Assembly (NCBI RefSeq): GCF_030269325.1
Contig: NZ_BSTD01000001.1
Location: 2,062,681 to 2,126,680 of the forward strand
Origin: Amycolatopsis sp. NBRC 101858
GTDB taxonomy: Bacteria; Actinomycetota; Actinomycetes; Mycobacteriales; Pseudonocardiaceae
Direction: 5' to 3'
Length of the DNA stretch: 64,000 nucleotides
Under the pieces are notes generated by a model. That model worked only from the letters and a program-made list of their open reading frames with translations, ran no database searches and was not told where the DNA came from. Positions within the stretch are counted from its first letter, which is position 1, and each line of letters begins with the position of its first letter. Below, piece by piece: positions 1 to 7,596 of the stretch. The position numbers and the translations under genes are program-made.

Positions 1-92
1 GCCTGTTCGCGTTCGCGGTCGAGGCGCGCGTACAGCCCGGTGACGTACGCGCGTTCGGCCCGCAATTCCTCGTCGTACCCCTGGTTTGACAA
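1..92 (-). CDS. HelD/HelR-like UvrD-family helicase, N-terminus only (partial)
   Basis: Only the first 30 codons are inside the window. Reading leftwards from a TTG at 92-90, preceded by an AGGGGAA Shine-Dalgarno sequence, the peptide begins MSNQGYDEELRAERAYVTGL and continues YARLDRERE. The pattern ELRAERxYVxGLYARLDxER is what I recall for the N-terminal coiled-coil arm of actinobacterial HelD/HelR proteins, which remove stalled RNA polymerase from DNA and in some species confer rifampicin tolerance. No helicase motif is visible because the gene runs off the edge, so the assignment rests on about 30 residues. Confidence 0.5.
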   Translation of the reverse strand, partial: MSNQGYDEELRAERAYVTGLYARLDREREQ

Positions 93-115
93 ATTCCCCT
101 CACAGCGGTTAGACT
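86..115 (+). promoter_or_regulatory. Sigma-70 type promoter (TTGACA-N18-TAGACT)
   Basis: A perfect -35 box TTGACA at 86-91 is separated by 18 bp from TAGACT at 110-115. It points rightwards towards the VOC gene at 231 and overlaps the start codon of the leftward helicase gene, so the two transcription units probably interfere with or repress each other. The boxes are seen; use in vivo is inferred. Confidence 0.6.
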
Positions 116-230
116 GACGCTACATTCGGCGGGTCTTCCTGTTTATTTCGGAAGGCACGTCGATTTTTTATTGTCCACCCGGTGTCAAGACCCCTATCCG
201 AGCCGGAATGACCAGCGGTACTGTTCGCGC

Positions 231-623
231 ATGAGCGGCCCGCGGGTGTTCCGGCTGATCCAGCCGGTCGACGACATCGAGATCGCGGTCGCCTTCTACG
301 CCGCCGTCTTCGGGGATCCGGGCGAACGGATCGCGGTCAACCGGCACTACTTCACCTGCGGTGGCGTCGTGATCGCCTGCGTCGAAGCGCCGCTCGAACA
401 CCGCGAACCGCGGCCGCAGCGGGACCCGCGGATCGTCTACGTCGCGGTCGACGACGTCGAGGAGACCTTCCGGCGGGTGCGTGCCGCCGGGCCGCGCTGG
501 ATCGACGACGCGATCGAGACCCAGTTCTGGGGCGAACGGTCCTTCTACGCGGACGACCCGTTCGGCAACCCGCTCTGCTTCGTCCAGGAGGACACGCTCT
601 ACCTGGGCGGTCCCGTCGGCTGA
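231..623 (+). CDS. VOC (glyoxalase/bleomycin-resistance) family protein
   Basis: A 130-residue single-domain vicinal oxygen chelate protein. It shows the beta-alpha-beta-beta pattern: IQPVDDIEIAVAFYAAVFGD at the N-terminus, a central IVYVAVDDVEETFRRVRAAG helix segment, and the C-terminal SFYADDPFGNPLCFVQ, typical of the family. The substrate cannot be predicted. ATG 231 starts the recognisable fold; upstream in-frame sequence looks non-coding. A good promoter lies at 86-115. The 3' end overlaps the convergent DUF6328-like gene by about 25 bp. Confidence 0.85.
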   Translation: MSGPRVFRLIQPVDDIEIAVAFYAAVFGDPGERIAVNRHYFTCGGVVIACVEAPLEHREPRPQRDPRIVYVAVDDVEETFRRVRAAGPRWIDDAIETQFWGERSFYADDPFGNPLCFVQEDTLYLGGPVG

Positions 624-1087
624 GCGCCGTGGGCGCGGTGGATCCGGAACGGCATCACGAACCAGAGCAGCCCGAAGAGCAGCACGCACAACACCGCCAT
701 GATGACCATGGCGATCCCGCCGTAGACCACCTTCGCGATCAGCGCGACCGTCGACGTGATCGCCAGCGCCAGGCAGACCAGGCCGACCAGCACGAGCCGG
801 TTGCCGACGGTCAGGATCCGCTCCCGGCTGCCGGTGCGGAACAGCAGCCGGTGCCACGCCGCGGGCGCGGTCAGCAACGCCGTCGCCGCCACCGCGAGGG
901 CCACCGCGGACAGGTGCAGCGCCTTCTCGAACCCGCTGGCGTCGTGGAACCGGTCGGTGAACACGACCGAAAGCAGGAAGCCGAAGAGGATCTGCACGCC
1001 GGCCTGCGCGACCCGCAGCTCCTGGAGCAGCTCGCCGATGTTGCGCGTCAGCTGCTCGTTGCGGGTTTCGCCGGTGTGTTCCGCCAC
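599..1087 (-). CDS. DUF6328-like four-helix membrane protein
   Basis: About 162 residues from GTG 1087. The sequence opens with a short acidic/polar segment (ETRNEQLTRNIGELLQELRV) followed by AQAGVQILFGFLLSVVF and three further hydrophobic stretches, a layout I associate with the actinobacterial DUF6328 family of unknown function. An upstream in-frame GTG at 1120 overlaps the stop of the WYL regulator gene (GTGA), so translation may be coupled and the protein 11 residues longer. Neither start has a clear Shine-Dalgarno sequence. The gene lies directly downstream of the regulator on the same strand. Confidence 0.75.
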   Translation of the reverse strand: MAEHTGETRNEQLTRNIGELLQELRVAQAGVQILFGFLLSVVFTDRFHDASGFEKALHLSAVALAVAATALLTAPAAWHRLLFRTGSRERILTVGNRLVLVGLVCLALAITSTVALIAKVVYGGIAMVIMAVLCVLLFGLLWFVMPFRIHRAHGAQPTGPPR

Positions 1088-1116
1088 GGGAAGACGATAC
1101 GCGGACCCGGCGGTGT

Positions 1117-2076
1117 TCACCGGTCTTCGGCGGCCGCCAGCAGGCGCTGCCCGAGGACGCGCGCGGCCTGCCGGAGTTCGGGGCACCGCACGATCCGGAA
1201 CGGCGCCGGGCTCCGGGCGAGCTGCTCGGCGTACCAGGCGGGATTGCTGGTGCTGCCGGTCAAGCGGGTCGTCTCGTCGTCGAGGCGCTCGAGCCGCCCG
1301 AGGACGCGGGGCAGGCACCGGCTCACCAGGTCGAGCGGCGCCTCAATGACGACTTCGGCGTCGTACTCCCAGCCGGCGGCGAGGTGGTCCTCGACCACGG
1401 CGACCGGGTCGAGGTCCCGGGGTGGCTCGAAAGCGTCGTCCAAGACGGCGACGCTGCGGACCCGGTCGATCCGGTACGCCCGCCGCGCGCCCTCCGGGTG
1501 CTTGCGGCACAGCAGGTACCAGCGGCCGTGGCGGACGACGACGGCCCACGGCTCGACGTCGCCGGTCCATTCCCGGCCGGCCTCGGAGCGGTAGCCGAGG
1601 CGGACCCGCCGGTGGTCGGCGCACGCGTGCACGAGGGCGGCGGTGGTGTCGGGGTCAGGCCGCGCGGCAGCGGTGTCCGGCGCGGGCGCGGCGGTCCGCC
1701 GGACGGCCTCGGCCTGCGCGGCGACCGGCTCGGGGAGCGCCTGCACGATCTTGCCGAGCGCGCCGCCGACCAGGGTGGCGGGATCGCCGGCGTCGTGGTG
1801 GCCGTCGAGCACCGCCATGACCAGGCCGAGGGCCTCGGCGGGGCTGAACGTCAGCGGCGGCAGCCGCAGGCCGCGCCCGACCCGGTAGCCGCCGTAGGGC
1901 CCGCGGACGGAGACTACCGGGATCCCGGCTTCCCGAAGGATGCCGACGTAGCGCCGGGCGGCGCGTTCGGAGACGCCGAGCTTGCTCGCGAGCCGGTCCG
2001 CGGTGATACCCGGCCCGGCCTGGAGGAGTTCGAGGGTGCGCAGGGCCCGCGCTGTAGGGCTCGTGTCGTCTGCCAT
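1117..2076 (-). CDS. WYL-domain helix-turn-helix transcriptional regulator (YafY type)
   Basis: 319 residues. Residues about 8-60 form a winged HTH (LELLQAGPGITADRLASKLG, then SERAARRYVGILREAGIPV) with the RGPYGGYR wing typical of the family. The middle and C-terminal part is a WYL domain (GDVEPWAVVVRHGRWYLLCR, RAYRIDRVRSV) followed by a WCX-like tail. WYL domains are thought to sense small ligands or nucleic acid; the ligand here is unknown. It reads leftwards and probably forms an operon with the DUF6328-like gene. The intergenic region with the divergent DinB-like remnant is only 56 bp. Confidence 0.9.
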   Translation of the reverse strand: MADDTSPTARALRTLELLQAGPGITADRLASKLGVSERAARRYVGILREAGIPVVSVRGPYGGYRVGRGLRLPPLTFSPAEALGLVMAVLDGHHDAGDPATLVGGALGKIVQALPEPVAAQAEAVRRTAAPAPDTAAARPDPDTTAALVHACADHRRVRLGYRSEAGREWTGDVEPWAVVVRHGRWYLLCRKHPEGARRAYRIDRVRSVAVLDDAFEPPRDLDPVAVVEDHLAAGWEYDAEVVIEAPLDLVSRCLPRVLGRLERLDDETTRLTGSTSNPAWYAEQLARSPAPFRIVRCPELRQAARVLGQRLLAAAEDR

Positions 2077-2118
2077 GGGAATTCCCGGTTCCGGAAGTGG
2101 ATCGTCCGGAATGGATCC

Positions 2119-2124
2119 TAAGCT
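2119..2124 (+). promoter_or_regulatory. -10-like box TAAGCT before a possible leaderless start
   Basis: TAAGCT lies 8 nt before the ATG at 2133, with no Shine-Dalgarno sequence between, the geometry of a leaderless actinobacterial transcript. Confidence 0.35.
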
Positions 2125-2132
2125 CCCCGGCC

Positions 2133-2417
2133 ATGACCGACACGGACACGACGCTCGTAGTGGATGGAGACGGGCTCTCGACGCTCCTGAGCACGCTCGA
2201 CCGCACCCGGCGGCCCCTGGGCGAGGTGCTTGAGCAGGCCGCCCAGCGTCATCGTGCTCGCCGCGACCCGTGGGACACCGCCGAGCCGGGCGCGGAGACG
2301 CCGGCCAGGCGGCGCATCATCGCGGACATGATCGAGGAGTACGCGCGCCACACCGGTCACGCCGGCCTGCTCCGCGAAGCCGTGGACGGCCTGGTGGGCG
2401 AGGACGCGCCGGCGTGA
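2133..2417 (+). pseudogene. Truncated, internally inverted DinB/DUF664-like gene, reading frame intact
   Basis: The ORF encodes 94 residues, about half the length of a DUF664/DinB-like protein. The start (MTDTDTTLVVDGDG) and end (ARRRIIADMIEEYARHTGHA, then GLLREAVDGLVGE) look like the two ends of that family, but the signature N-terminal helix is missing from the sense strand. It is found instead on the opposite strand at 2270-2220, which reads RVAASTMTLGGLLKHLA, the family hallmark. The simplest reading is a 51-bp inversion plus loss of the central part of the gene, with the frame kept. The stop overlaps the next start (GTGA), so it may persist for translational coupling. A functional short protein cannot be excluded. 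Confidence 0.6.
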
Positions 2418-3022
2418 CGGCGGCCGTCACCATCGTCCCCGCCAACGAGGCGTCGTGGGACGACGTCGCCGCCGTCTTCGGGACCGCCGACTACCCCGGC
2501 CGCTGCCAGTGCCAGCGGTTCAAGGTCGCGGGCTGGATCTGGCGCGACTCCACGCAGGAGCAGCGCACCGCGATGCTGCGAGCCCAGACCGCGTGCGGCG
2601 AACCGGACGCGGCCACGAGCGGGCTCATCGCCTACCTCGACGGCGAACCGGCCGGCTGGGTCGCCGTCGAGCCGCGCACCGCTTACCCCAAGCTGCGCGG
2701 CACGCGCGTCCCGTGGACCGGCCGCAATGAGGACAAGGACGACGACGGCGTCTGGGCGGTGACGTGCTTGGCCGTCCGCAAGGGCTTCCGCGGCCGCGGC
2801 CTCACCTACCCGCTCGCCCAGGCGACCATCGGCTTCGCCCGCGAGCGCGGAGCCCGCGCGCTCGAGGCGTACCCGATGATCACCCAGCCGGGCAAGGAGA
2901 TCACCTGGGGCGAGCTGCACGTCGGCGCCCGCCAGGTGTTCGCCGACGCCGGCTTCGAGGAGGTCGGTCACCCGACTCCGCGACGCGTGGTCATGCGCAT
3001 TGAGTTGTCTACTGTGGACTGA
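2414..3022 (+). CDS. GNAT family N-acetyltransferase
   Basis: About 202 residues from GTG 2414, which overlaps the preceding stop by 4 bp. The acetyl-CoA site is seen as VTCLAVRKGFRGRGLTYPLA (the R/Q-x-x-G-x-G/A region), with the following helix and C-terminal VFADAGFEEVGHPTPRRVVM typical of the fold. Near the N-terminus the motif YPGRCQCQRFK resembles a subgroup of actinobacterial acetyltransferases with an N-terminal CxC/W-rich segment. The substrate is unknown. It ends with the codons ACT GTG GAC, part of a recurrent motif discussed in the findings. Confidence 0.85.
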   Translation: MTAAVTIVPANEASWDDVAAVFGTADYPGRCQCQRFKVAGWIWRDSTQEQRTAMLRAQTACGEPDAATSGLIAYLDGEPAGWVAVEPRTAYPKLRGTRVPWTGRNEDKDDDGVWAVTCLAVRKGFRGRGLTYPLAQATIGFARERGARALEAYPMITQPGKEITWGELHVGARQVFADAGFEEVGHPTPRRVVMRIELSTVD

Positions 3023-3025
3023 CCC

Positions 3026-3418
3026 TCACCACCCCCAGGAGCGGTCGGGCACCACGCGGATGCGGACGGAGTACTCGGCGTCGAAGGCCTCCGGCGTCGC
3101 GAACCCGATGGCGTCGTAGGACGCGCCGTACTTGTCGACGTAGCCGGGCGCTTCCGACGCCTTGCCCTCGTCGACCTGTGCTTTGCCGTTGACGACGAGG
3201 ATCGCGCCGCCGCCTTCGTTGCCGTTGAGGTGGAAGCTCACCTCGGGGTTCGCCTCGAGGTGCCGCAGTTTCGCGGTGTCCGGTTTGCTGAACACCAGGA
3301 TGTCGTCGCCGTCGAGCACGAACCACACCGGCCGCGGCGCGGGCCGCCCCTTCGGCGTGACGGTGGTCAGCCAGCCGATCTTCTCCGCGGCGCGGTCGGC
3401 GAGTTTCGGTTCTGCCAT
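3026..3418 (-). CDS. F420/FMN-binding PPOX-class (pyridoxamine 5'-phosphate oxidase-like) oxidoreductase
   Basis: 130 residues with the split-barrel flavin/F420-binding fold: a TVTPKGRPAPRPVWFVLDGD strand pair, FSKPDTAKLRHLEANPEVSF and the C-terminal RIRVVPDRSWGW. It resembles the TIGR03667 group of mycobacterial and actinomycete F420-dependent oxidoreductases (Rv3369-like). The cofactor is inferred from the family, not proven by the sequence. It is convergent with the GNAT gene, leaving only 3 bp between stops. Confidence 0.85.
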   Translation of the reverse strand: MAEPKLADRAAEKIGWLTTVTPKGRPAPRPVWFVLDGDDILVFSKPDTAKLRHLEANPEVSFHLNGNEGGGAILVVNGKAQVDEGKASEAPGYVDKYGASYDAIGFATPEAFDAEYSVRIRVVPDRSWGW

Positions 3419-3485
3419 CGGTCCTACCCCCTGGTCGTCGGGCTGTGATCCAGCTAACCACGAGGCACCGACAATTCTTCCCGCG

Positions 3486-5351
3486 TCAGCGCGAGGCGAC
3501 GAGCCGGGCGTACCGCGTCCCGGCCGCGAGCAGGACCAGCCCCGCGCCGAGGAACGCGCCGACCCGCGCCAGGCCGTCCAGCGCGGACAGGTCGAACAGC
3601 ACCAGCTTGAGCACCGCCGCGCCGACCAGGACCAGCCCGCTCACGCGCAGCCCGACGACGGCGATCCCGCGCAGCAGCAGGACGAGCGCCGCGATCGTCC
3701 AGGACACCGTGATCAGCGCGTGGCCGAGGAGGAAGCCGGTGCGGCCGGGAACGGCCAGCAGCGACGCGCACAGCACGACCCCGGCGGCGCCGTACAGCGC
3801 GGAAACCCCGGCGACGAGCCAGATCGGCAGGTCGTCGGCCGGCCCGCGGAAGACCGCCAGCCGCACCGCCGCCCACGGCAGCGCGACCGAAACCGCGAGG
3901 ATCAGCAAGGCGACCGCGAGCGCGCCGGCGACGTCACCGGCCGGCCGGATCCGGTGCACCATCAGCAAAGCGGGCGTGACGTCGAAGAACACGCCGACCA
4001 GGCCACCGATCGTCGCGAAGCCGAGCGCGGCCCCCAGCGCGAACTTGGTGCGCCCGCCCACCGCGGCGACGACGAGCAGCAGCGCCTCGCTCAGCAGCAC
4101 CGCGGCACGGGCCGGGCCGTCGAACTGCATGACGGTGGCCTGCAGGATCGCCAGCAGCCCGGCGAGCCCGGCCAGCTGCCCGGCGAGCCCCGGCCACCAG
4201 CGGCGCGCCGCCCAGACGGCCAAGAGGACGACGCCGGCCCCGGCCGCGACGGGCACGGCCTGGATCTTGGGCAGGAGCAGGGCCGCGATCAGCGTCGGGA
4301 CGACCGCCGTCGCCAGCACGGACAACGCGGCGGGGTCGTTTTCGCGGCGGCGCAGCACGATCAGGGCGAGCGCGACACCGATGACGCCCGTGCCGAGCGC
4401 CGCGGAGGTGTTCGGCCAGCCGCCATGGCCCACGGCGGTGCTGATGACGGAGGCGAGCAGCGGCGGCACCCCGGCGGCGAGCGTCAGCGACGACCAGTCG
4501 CGGCGCAGCTGCACCGGCGCCGTCGCGAGCTGGACCATCAGCAGGAAGGCGACGAGCTCGGGGGTGAACCCGCGGGTGATCATCGGCGCGCACACCGCGC
4601 AGCCGGCCACGACGACGGAGGCCAGCAGCGGTGACTCCCAGCGCAGGGCCACGAGCAGCCCGCCGACGGCGACCGTGAGACCCACGGCGAGCCCGGCGAG
4701 CACCGGCAGGAAGTCGTACAGCGACGTCGCGGCGACGGCGTCCAGGTAGAGCGTCGCGATGCCGGTCCAGGCGAGCGCGAACGCCCCGGTGCGGCCGGCG
4801 GGCTTGCGGTGCAGCCAGACACCAGTGCCGGTCAGGGCGAGCCCGAAGGCGGCACCGACGAGCACCCGCGGCAGCGGCCCGAGCCAGCCCCGCTGGACGG
4901 CCAGCACCAGCAGCAGGACGACACCGAGCAGCGTCACGGCCCCGCCGACCCAGGCCAGGACCCGGCTGCCCGCGCCTTCCTTACCGAGCTTTTCGCCCAG
5001 CGTCTGGCGCGGCGGAGCGGGCAGGTAGGGCGAGGGCGGCGGGACGTAGCGCTGCTGCGGCGGCTGCCAGGGGTTCTGGGGCCACGGCATCTGCTGGGGC
5101 CAAGGTTGCGGCTGGGGTTGCGGCTGCGGCTGAGGCGGCGCTTGGTGCGGCCGCGGTTGTTCGGCCTGCTTCGGCTGCTCGGCTGGCTTGGGCTGCTGGG
5201 CCTGCTTCGGCGGCTCGGGTTGCTCAGCCTGTCGAGGCTGCCCAGCCTGCCCGGCCTGGACGGTGCGCAGTTCGGAGCCCACCACGGCGAGACGACGCCC
5301 CAGGTCGTCGATCTCGCCGGCGAGCCGGCGGAGCACATCTTCGGTGGTCAT
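3486..5351 (-). CDS. DUF2339 polytopic membrane protein with Pro/Gln-rich N-terminus
   Basis: 621 residues. Residues 1-30 form a short helix (MTTEDVLRRLAGEIDDLGRR), followed by a cytoplasmic low-complexity stretch of Pro, Gln, Lys and Glu (PKQAQQPKPAEQPKQ, PQPQPQPQPQPWPQQ) and a PP[SL]P linker. The remainder is about 18 closely spaced hydrophobic helices, the organisation of DUF2339 proteins; their role is unknown. ATG 5351 is chosen because the upstream alternative adds only seven unlikely residues. The gene is followed by a PPOX gene on the same strand with a 67-bp gap. Confidence 0.85.
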   Translation of the reverse strand: MTTEDVLRRLAGEIDDLGRRLAVVGSELRTVQAGQAGQPRQAEQPEPPKQAQQPKPAEQPKQAEQPRPHQAPPQPQPQPQPQPWPQQMPWPQNPWQPPQQRYVPPPSPYLPAPPRQTLGEKLGKEGAGSRVLAWVGGAVTLLGVVLLLVLAVQRGWLGPLPRVLVGAAFGLALTGTGVWLHRKPAGRTGAFALAWTGIATLYLDAVAATSLYDFLPVLAGLAVGLTVAVGGLLVALRWESPLLASVVVAGCAVCAPMITRGFTPELVAFLLMVQLATAPVQLRRDWSSLTLAAGVPPLLASVISTAVGHGGWPNTSAALGTGVIGVALALIVLRRRENDPAALSVLATAVVPTLIAALLLPKIQAVPVAAGAGVVLLAVWAARRWWPGLAGQLAGLAGLLAILQATVMQFDGPARAAVLLSEALLLVVAAVGGRTKFALGAALGFATIGGLVGVFFDVTPALLMVHRIRPAGDVAGALAVALLILAVSVALPWAAVRLAVFRGPADDLPIWLVAGVSALYGAAGVVLCASLLAVPGRTGFLLGHALITVSWTIAALVLLLRGIAVVGLRVSGLVLVGAAVLKLVLFDLSALDGLARVGAFLGAGLVLLAAGTRYARLVASR

Positions 5352-5396
5352 ACCGGACAGAGTCACCCACAAGTGGCCTCCGGCGGATCCGTAGCA

Positions 5397-6359
5397 CTAC
5401 TCAACCGCGGTGAGTACCCGGTCCATGGTCGTCATGATCGAGACGGTCTCGTCGAGCGGCATGAGCGCGCTCTCGGTCTCGCCGGCGGCCAGCAGCCGCG
5501 CGACTTCGTCGGCCTGGTGCCGCAGGCCACGGCCCTCGTCGAGGTACTCGAAGCGGCTTCCCTCGCCTTCGCGCGGGATGAGCGTGAAGGACGCGGGCGC
5601 ATAGAACGGCCCGTCGATCTCGATGCGCGCGTCCGTGCCGACGATCGCCGCCGTGGTCGGCGAAACCGCGCTCAACGTGCAGCTCAGCACGGCCTGCGCC
5701 CCGCTCGCGTAGCCGAACAGCATCGACGTCTGCCCGTCGACGCCGGTGAACGCGGGGGTCACCATCGCGGCGACGCGGTCGGGCGTGCCGAGCACCATCG
5801 ACGCGAACGAGACCGGGTAGATCCCCAGGTCGAGCAGGGCGCCACCGCCGAGTTCGGGGGCGAACAGCCGGAAGGCGGGGTCTTCGGCGAACCACTGCCC
5901 GTGGTCGGCGGTGACGGTGACGACGTCGCCGAGGCTCGGCAGCAGCTCGCGGATGTGCCGGATGTGCGGCAGGAAGCGCGTCCACATGGCTTCCATCAGG
6001 AAGAGGTTGCGCTCCCGGGCGAGCGCGACCAGGTCACGGGCCTCTTCGGCGTTCATCGTGAAGGGCTTCTCGACCAGCACGGGCTTGCCGGCCTCGAGCG
6101 CGAGCCGCGCGTTGCCGTGGTGCAGGGGGTGCGGCGTGGCGACGTAGACGATGTCGACGTCCGGATCGTTCGCGAGGGCTTCGTAGCTGCTGTGCCGGGT
6201 GGGGATGCCCCGCTGGTCGGCGAAGGCTTCGGCACTCTCGGCCGTGCGCGACCCGACCGCGGCGACGACGCCGGAGTCGGTCAGCTTCAGGTCTTCCGCG
6301 AAGGACGTGGCGATGCCACCGGTCCCCATGATTCCCCAGCGCAGGGGCTTGTCGGTCAT
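5397..6359 (-). CDS. Gfo/Idh/MocA family NAD(P)-dependent oxidoreductase
   Basis: 320 residues. A Rossmann fold opens the protein (RWGIMGTGGIATSFAEDL), and the family signature VLVEKPF, whose Lys sits at the active site, follows a YVATPHPLHHGNARLALEAG segment. The C-terminal alpha/beta domain contains ELGGGALLDLGIYPVSFASM, with Asp and Tyr residues that align with the substrate-binding region of sugar dehydrogenases. The substrate (a sugar or cyclitol) is not predictable. The start ATG 6359 immediately precedes the Rossmann strand. Gene order suggests independent transcription. Confidence 0.9.
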   Translation of the reverse strand: MTDKPLRWGIMGTGGIATSFAEDLKLTDSGVVAAVGSRTAESAEAFADQRGIPTRHSSYEALANDPDVDIVYVATPHPLHHGNARLALEAGKPVLVEKPFTMNAEEARDLVALARERNLFLMEAMWTRFLPHIRHIRELLPSLGDVVTVTADHGQWFAEDPAFRLFAPELGGGALLDLGIYPVSFASMVLGTPDRVAAMVTPAFTGVDGQTSMLFGYASGAQAVLSCTLSAVSPTTAAIVGTDARIEIDGPFYAPASFTLIPREGEGSRFEYLDEGRGLRHQADEVARLLAAGETESALMPLDETVSIMTTMDRVLTAVE

Positions 6360-6459
6360 GGTCCGAACCCTACGTCTCCGGCTGTCGGCAAAAGCACGGT
6401 GGAAGTCCGCGCACCCGGTCGGGCAGGGTGGAGGTTCCCCAGCCGAGCGGAGGCTCGCC

Positions 6460-6852
6460 GTGCCCCGTCGCCGTGTTCCCGAGCGCGCCACGCCCGTCGG
6501 CGCCGGCCGGATCTTCCTGCCGGTGATGCTGGTCGTCTTCGGCCTGGGCACGGCGGTGCTCCTGGTCGCGGCGATCAGGGTGCTGGCAAGCGACCTCGAC
6601 CACGGCGGGGACCCGTCGCCGTGGTTCGTGCTGTCGGTGTTCGCGACGGCGATCCAGCTGATCGGGGTGGTCGCACTGGGCTTCCGCCGCCGCTGGGGCG
6701 CAAAGCTGCTGGCGGCGGCGTTCGTGGCGAGCGTGCTGCTGGACTTCGGCTCGTCGACCGGGCTGAGCACCGGAGCGATCCTGCTCAAGATCATCGCGGC
6801 CGGCCTCCTGGCCACGGCGATCCTGGTCCGCTGGGACGACCTCGTCGGTTGA
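6460..6852 (+). CDS. Small four-helix integral membrane protein, unknown function
   Basis: 130 residues from GTG 6460, which has a good GGAGG Shine-Dalgarno sequence 8 nt upstream. After a basic N-terminus (VPRRRVPERA) come four hydrophobic segments: FLPVMLVVFGLGTAVLLVAA, WFVLSVFATAIQLIGVVALG, LLAAAFVASVLLDF and AILLKIIAAGLLATAILV. No family was recognised. It is divergent from the Gfo/Idh/MocA gene. Confidence 0.7.
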   Translation: MPRRRVPERATPVGAGRIFLPVMLVVFGLGTAVLLVAAIRVLASDLDHGGDPSPWFVLSVFATAIQLIGVVALGFRRRWGAKLLAAAFVASVLLDFGSSTGLSTGAILLKIIAAGLLATAILVRWDDLVG

Positions 6853-6975
6853 CCGCCCCTGGTCGCCGCAGCTCAGCCGAAGCCCACGCGAAAGTGATCG
6901 CCGAGACGCGCTTCTTCCCGGGGAGTCCCACCCCGTACAGTGTTGGACCGATCACTTCAGGTCGAGGGGGACACG

Positions 6976-7539
6976 ATGAGTGACGACATCCAGTCGCCGA
7001 AGAAGTCCGGCTGGGGCGAACTCGGGCACAAGTGGATAACGGCGATCGCGGCGCTGGTCACCGCGCTCGCCGGCGCCGGGTTCTTCATCGGGCGGAACAG
7101 CGCACAAGAGGCGAAGCCATCCGCTCCGGCGACAGTGACCGTAACGGCATCACCGGGGGTTCGTCCGGCCGACAATGCGACATCGAGTTCGACACCGGCG
7201 AGTCCGGACCCGGCGATCTACTGGTCGGGCGAACTCGAGTGGGGCAAGTTCAACTTCGACATCAATCCCCCGAACTACACCGACGGCGAGTACATCCAGT
7301 ACCTCGGCAGCGAACTCCTGTACGTCAACGGCAAAGCCAGGGTCACCGCGTGGAAGAAGGGCGGACAGCCCGGCAAGGCCGACTGCGTGTCGGCCATCGA
7401 CGCCGACGGCTCGAACCAGACGTACGTCGCGAAGGACAACCTGATCTGCGGGCAGACCGCGGAAGGGCGGATCTTCCTCCTCAGCGCGACTTCGGCCGGC
7501 ACCACACTCCGCACTCAAGTCACCGTCTGGAACAAATGA
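6976..7539 (+). CDS. Membrane-anchored extracytoplasmic protein, unknown function
   Basis: 187 residues from ATG 6976 with a GAGGGGG ribosome-binding site. A short polar N-terminus is followed by one hydrophobic segment (WITAIAALVTALAGAGFFIG), then a Ser/Thr/Pro-rich linker and a soluble region of about 120 residues containing two Cys (ADCVSAIDADGS and DNLICGQT) that could form a disulfide outside the cell. No domain was recognised. Confidence 0.7.
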   Translation: MSDDIQSPKKSGWGELGHKWITAIAALVTALAGAGFFIGRNSAQEAKPSAPATVTVTASPGVRPADNATSSSTPASPDPAIYWSGELEWGKFNFDINPPNYTDGEYIQYLGSELLYVNGKARVTAWKKGGQPGKADCVSAIDADGSNQTYVAKDNLICGQTAEGRIFLLSATSAGTTLRTQVTVWNK

Positions 7540-7596
7540 GCCTCCGGCAGGGACTTTAGCCAGGCCGACTGTGCGTGATCGACACCACAAGCGACA

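Noticed and set aside
4809..6983. 724-residue ORF opposite DUF2339 and the oxidoreductase
   Set aside because: It spans two real genes and their gap in antisense; no domain.
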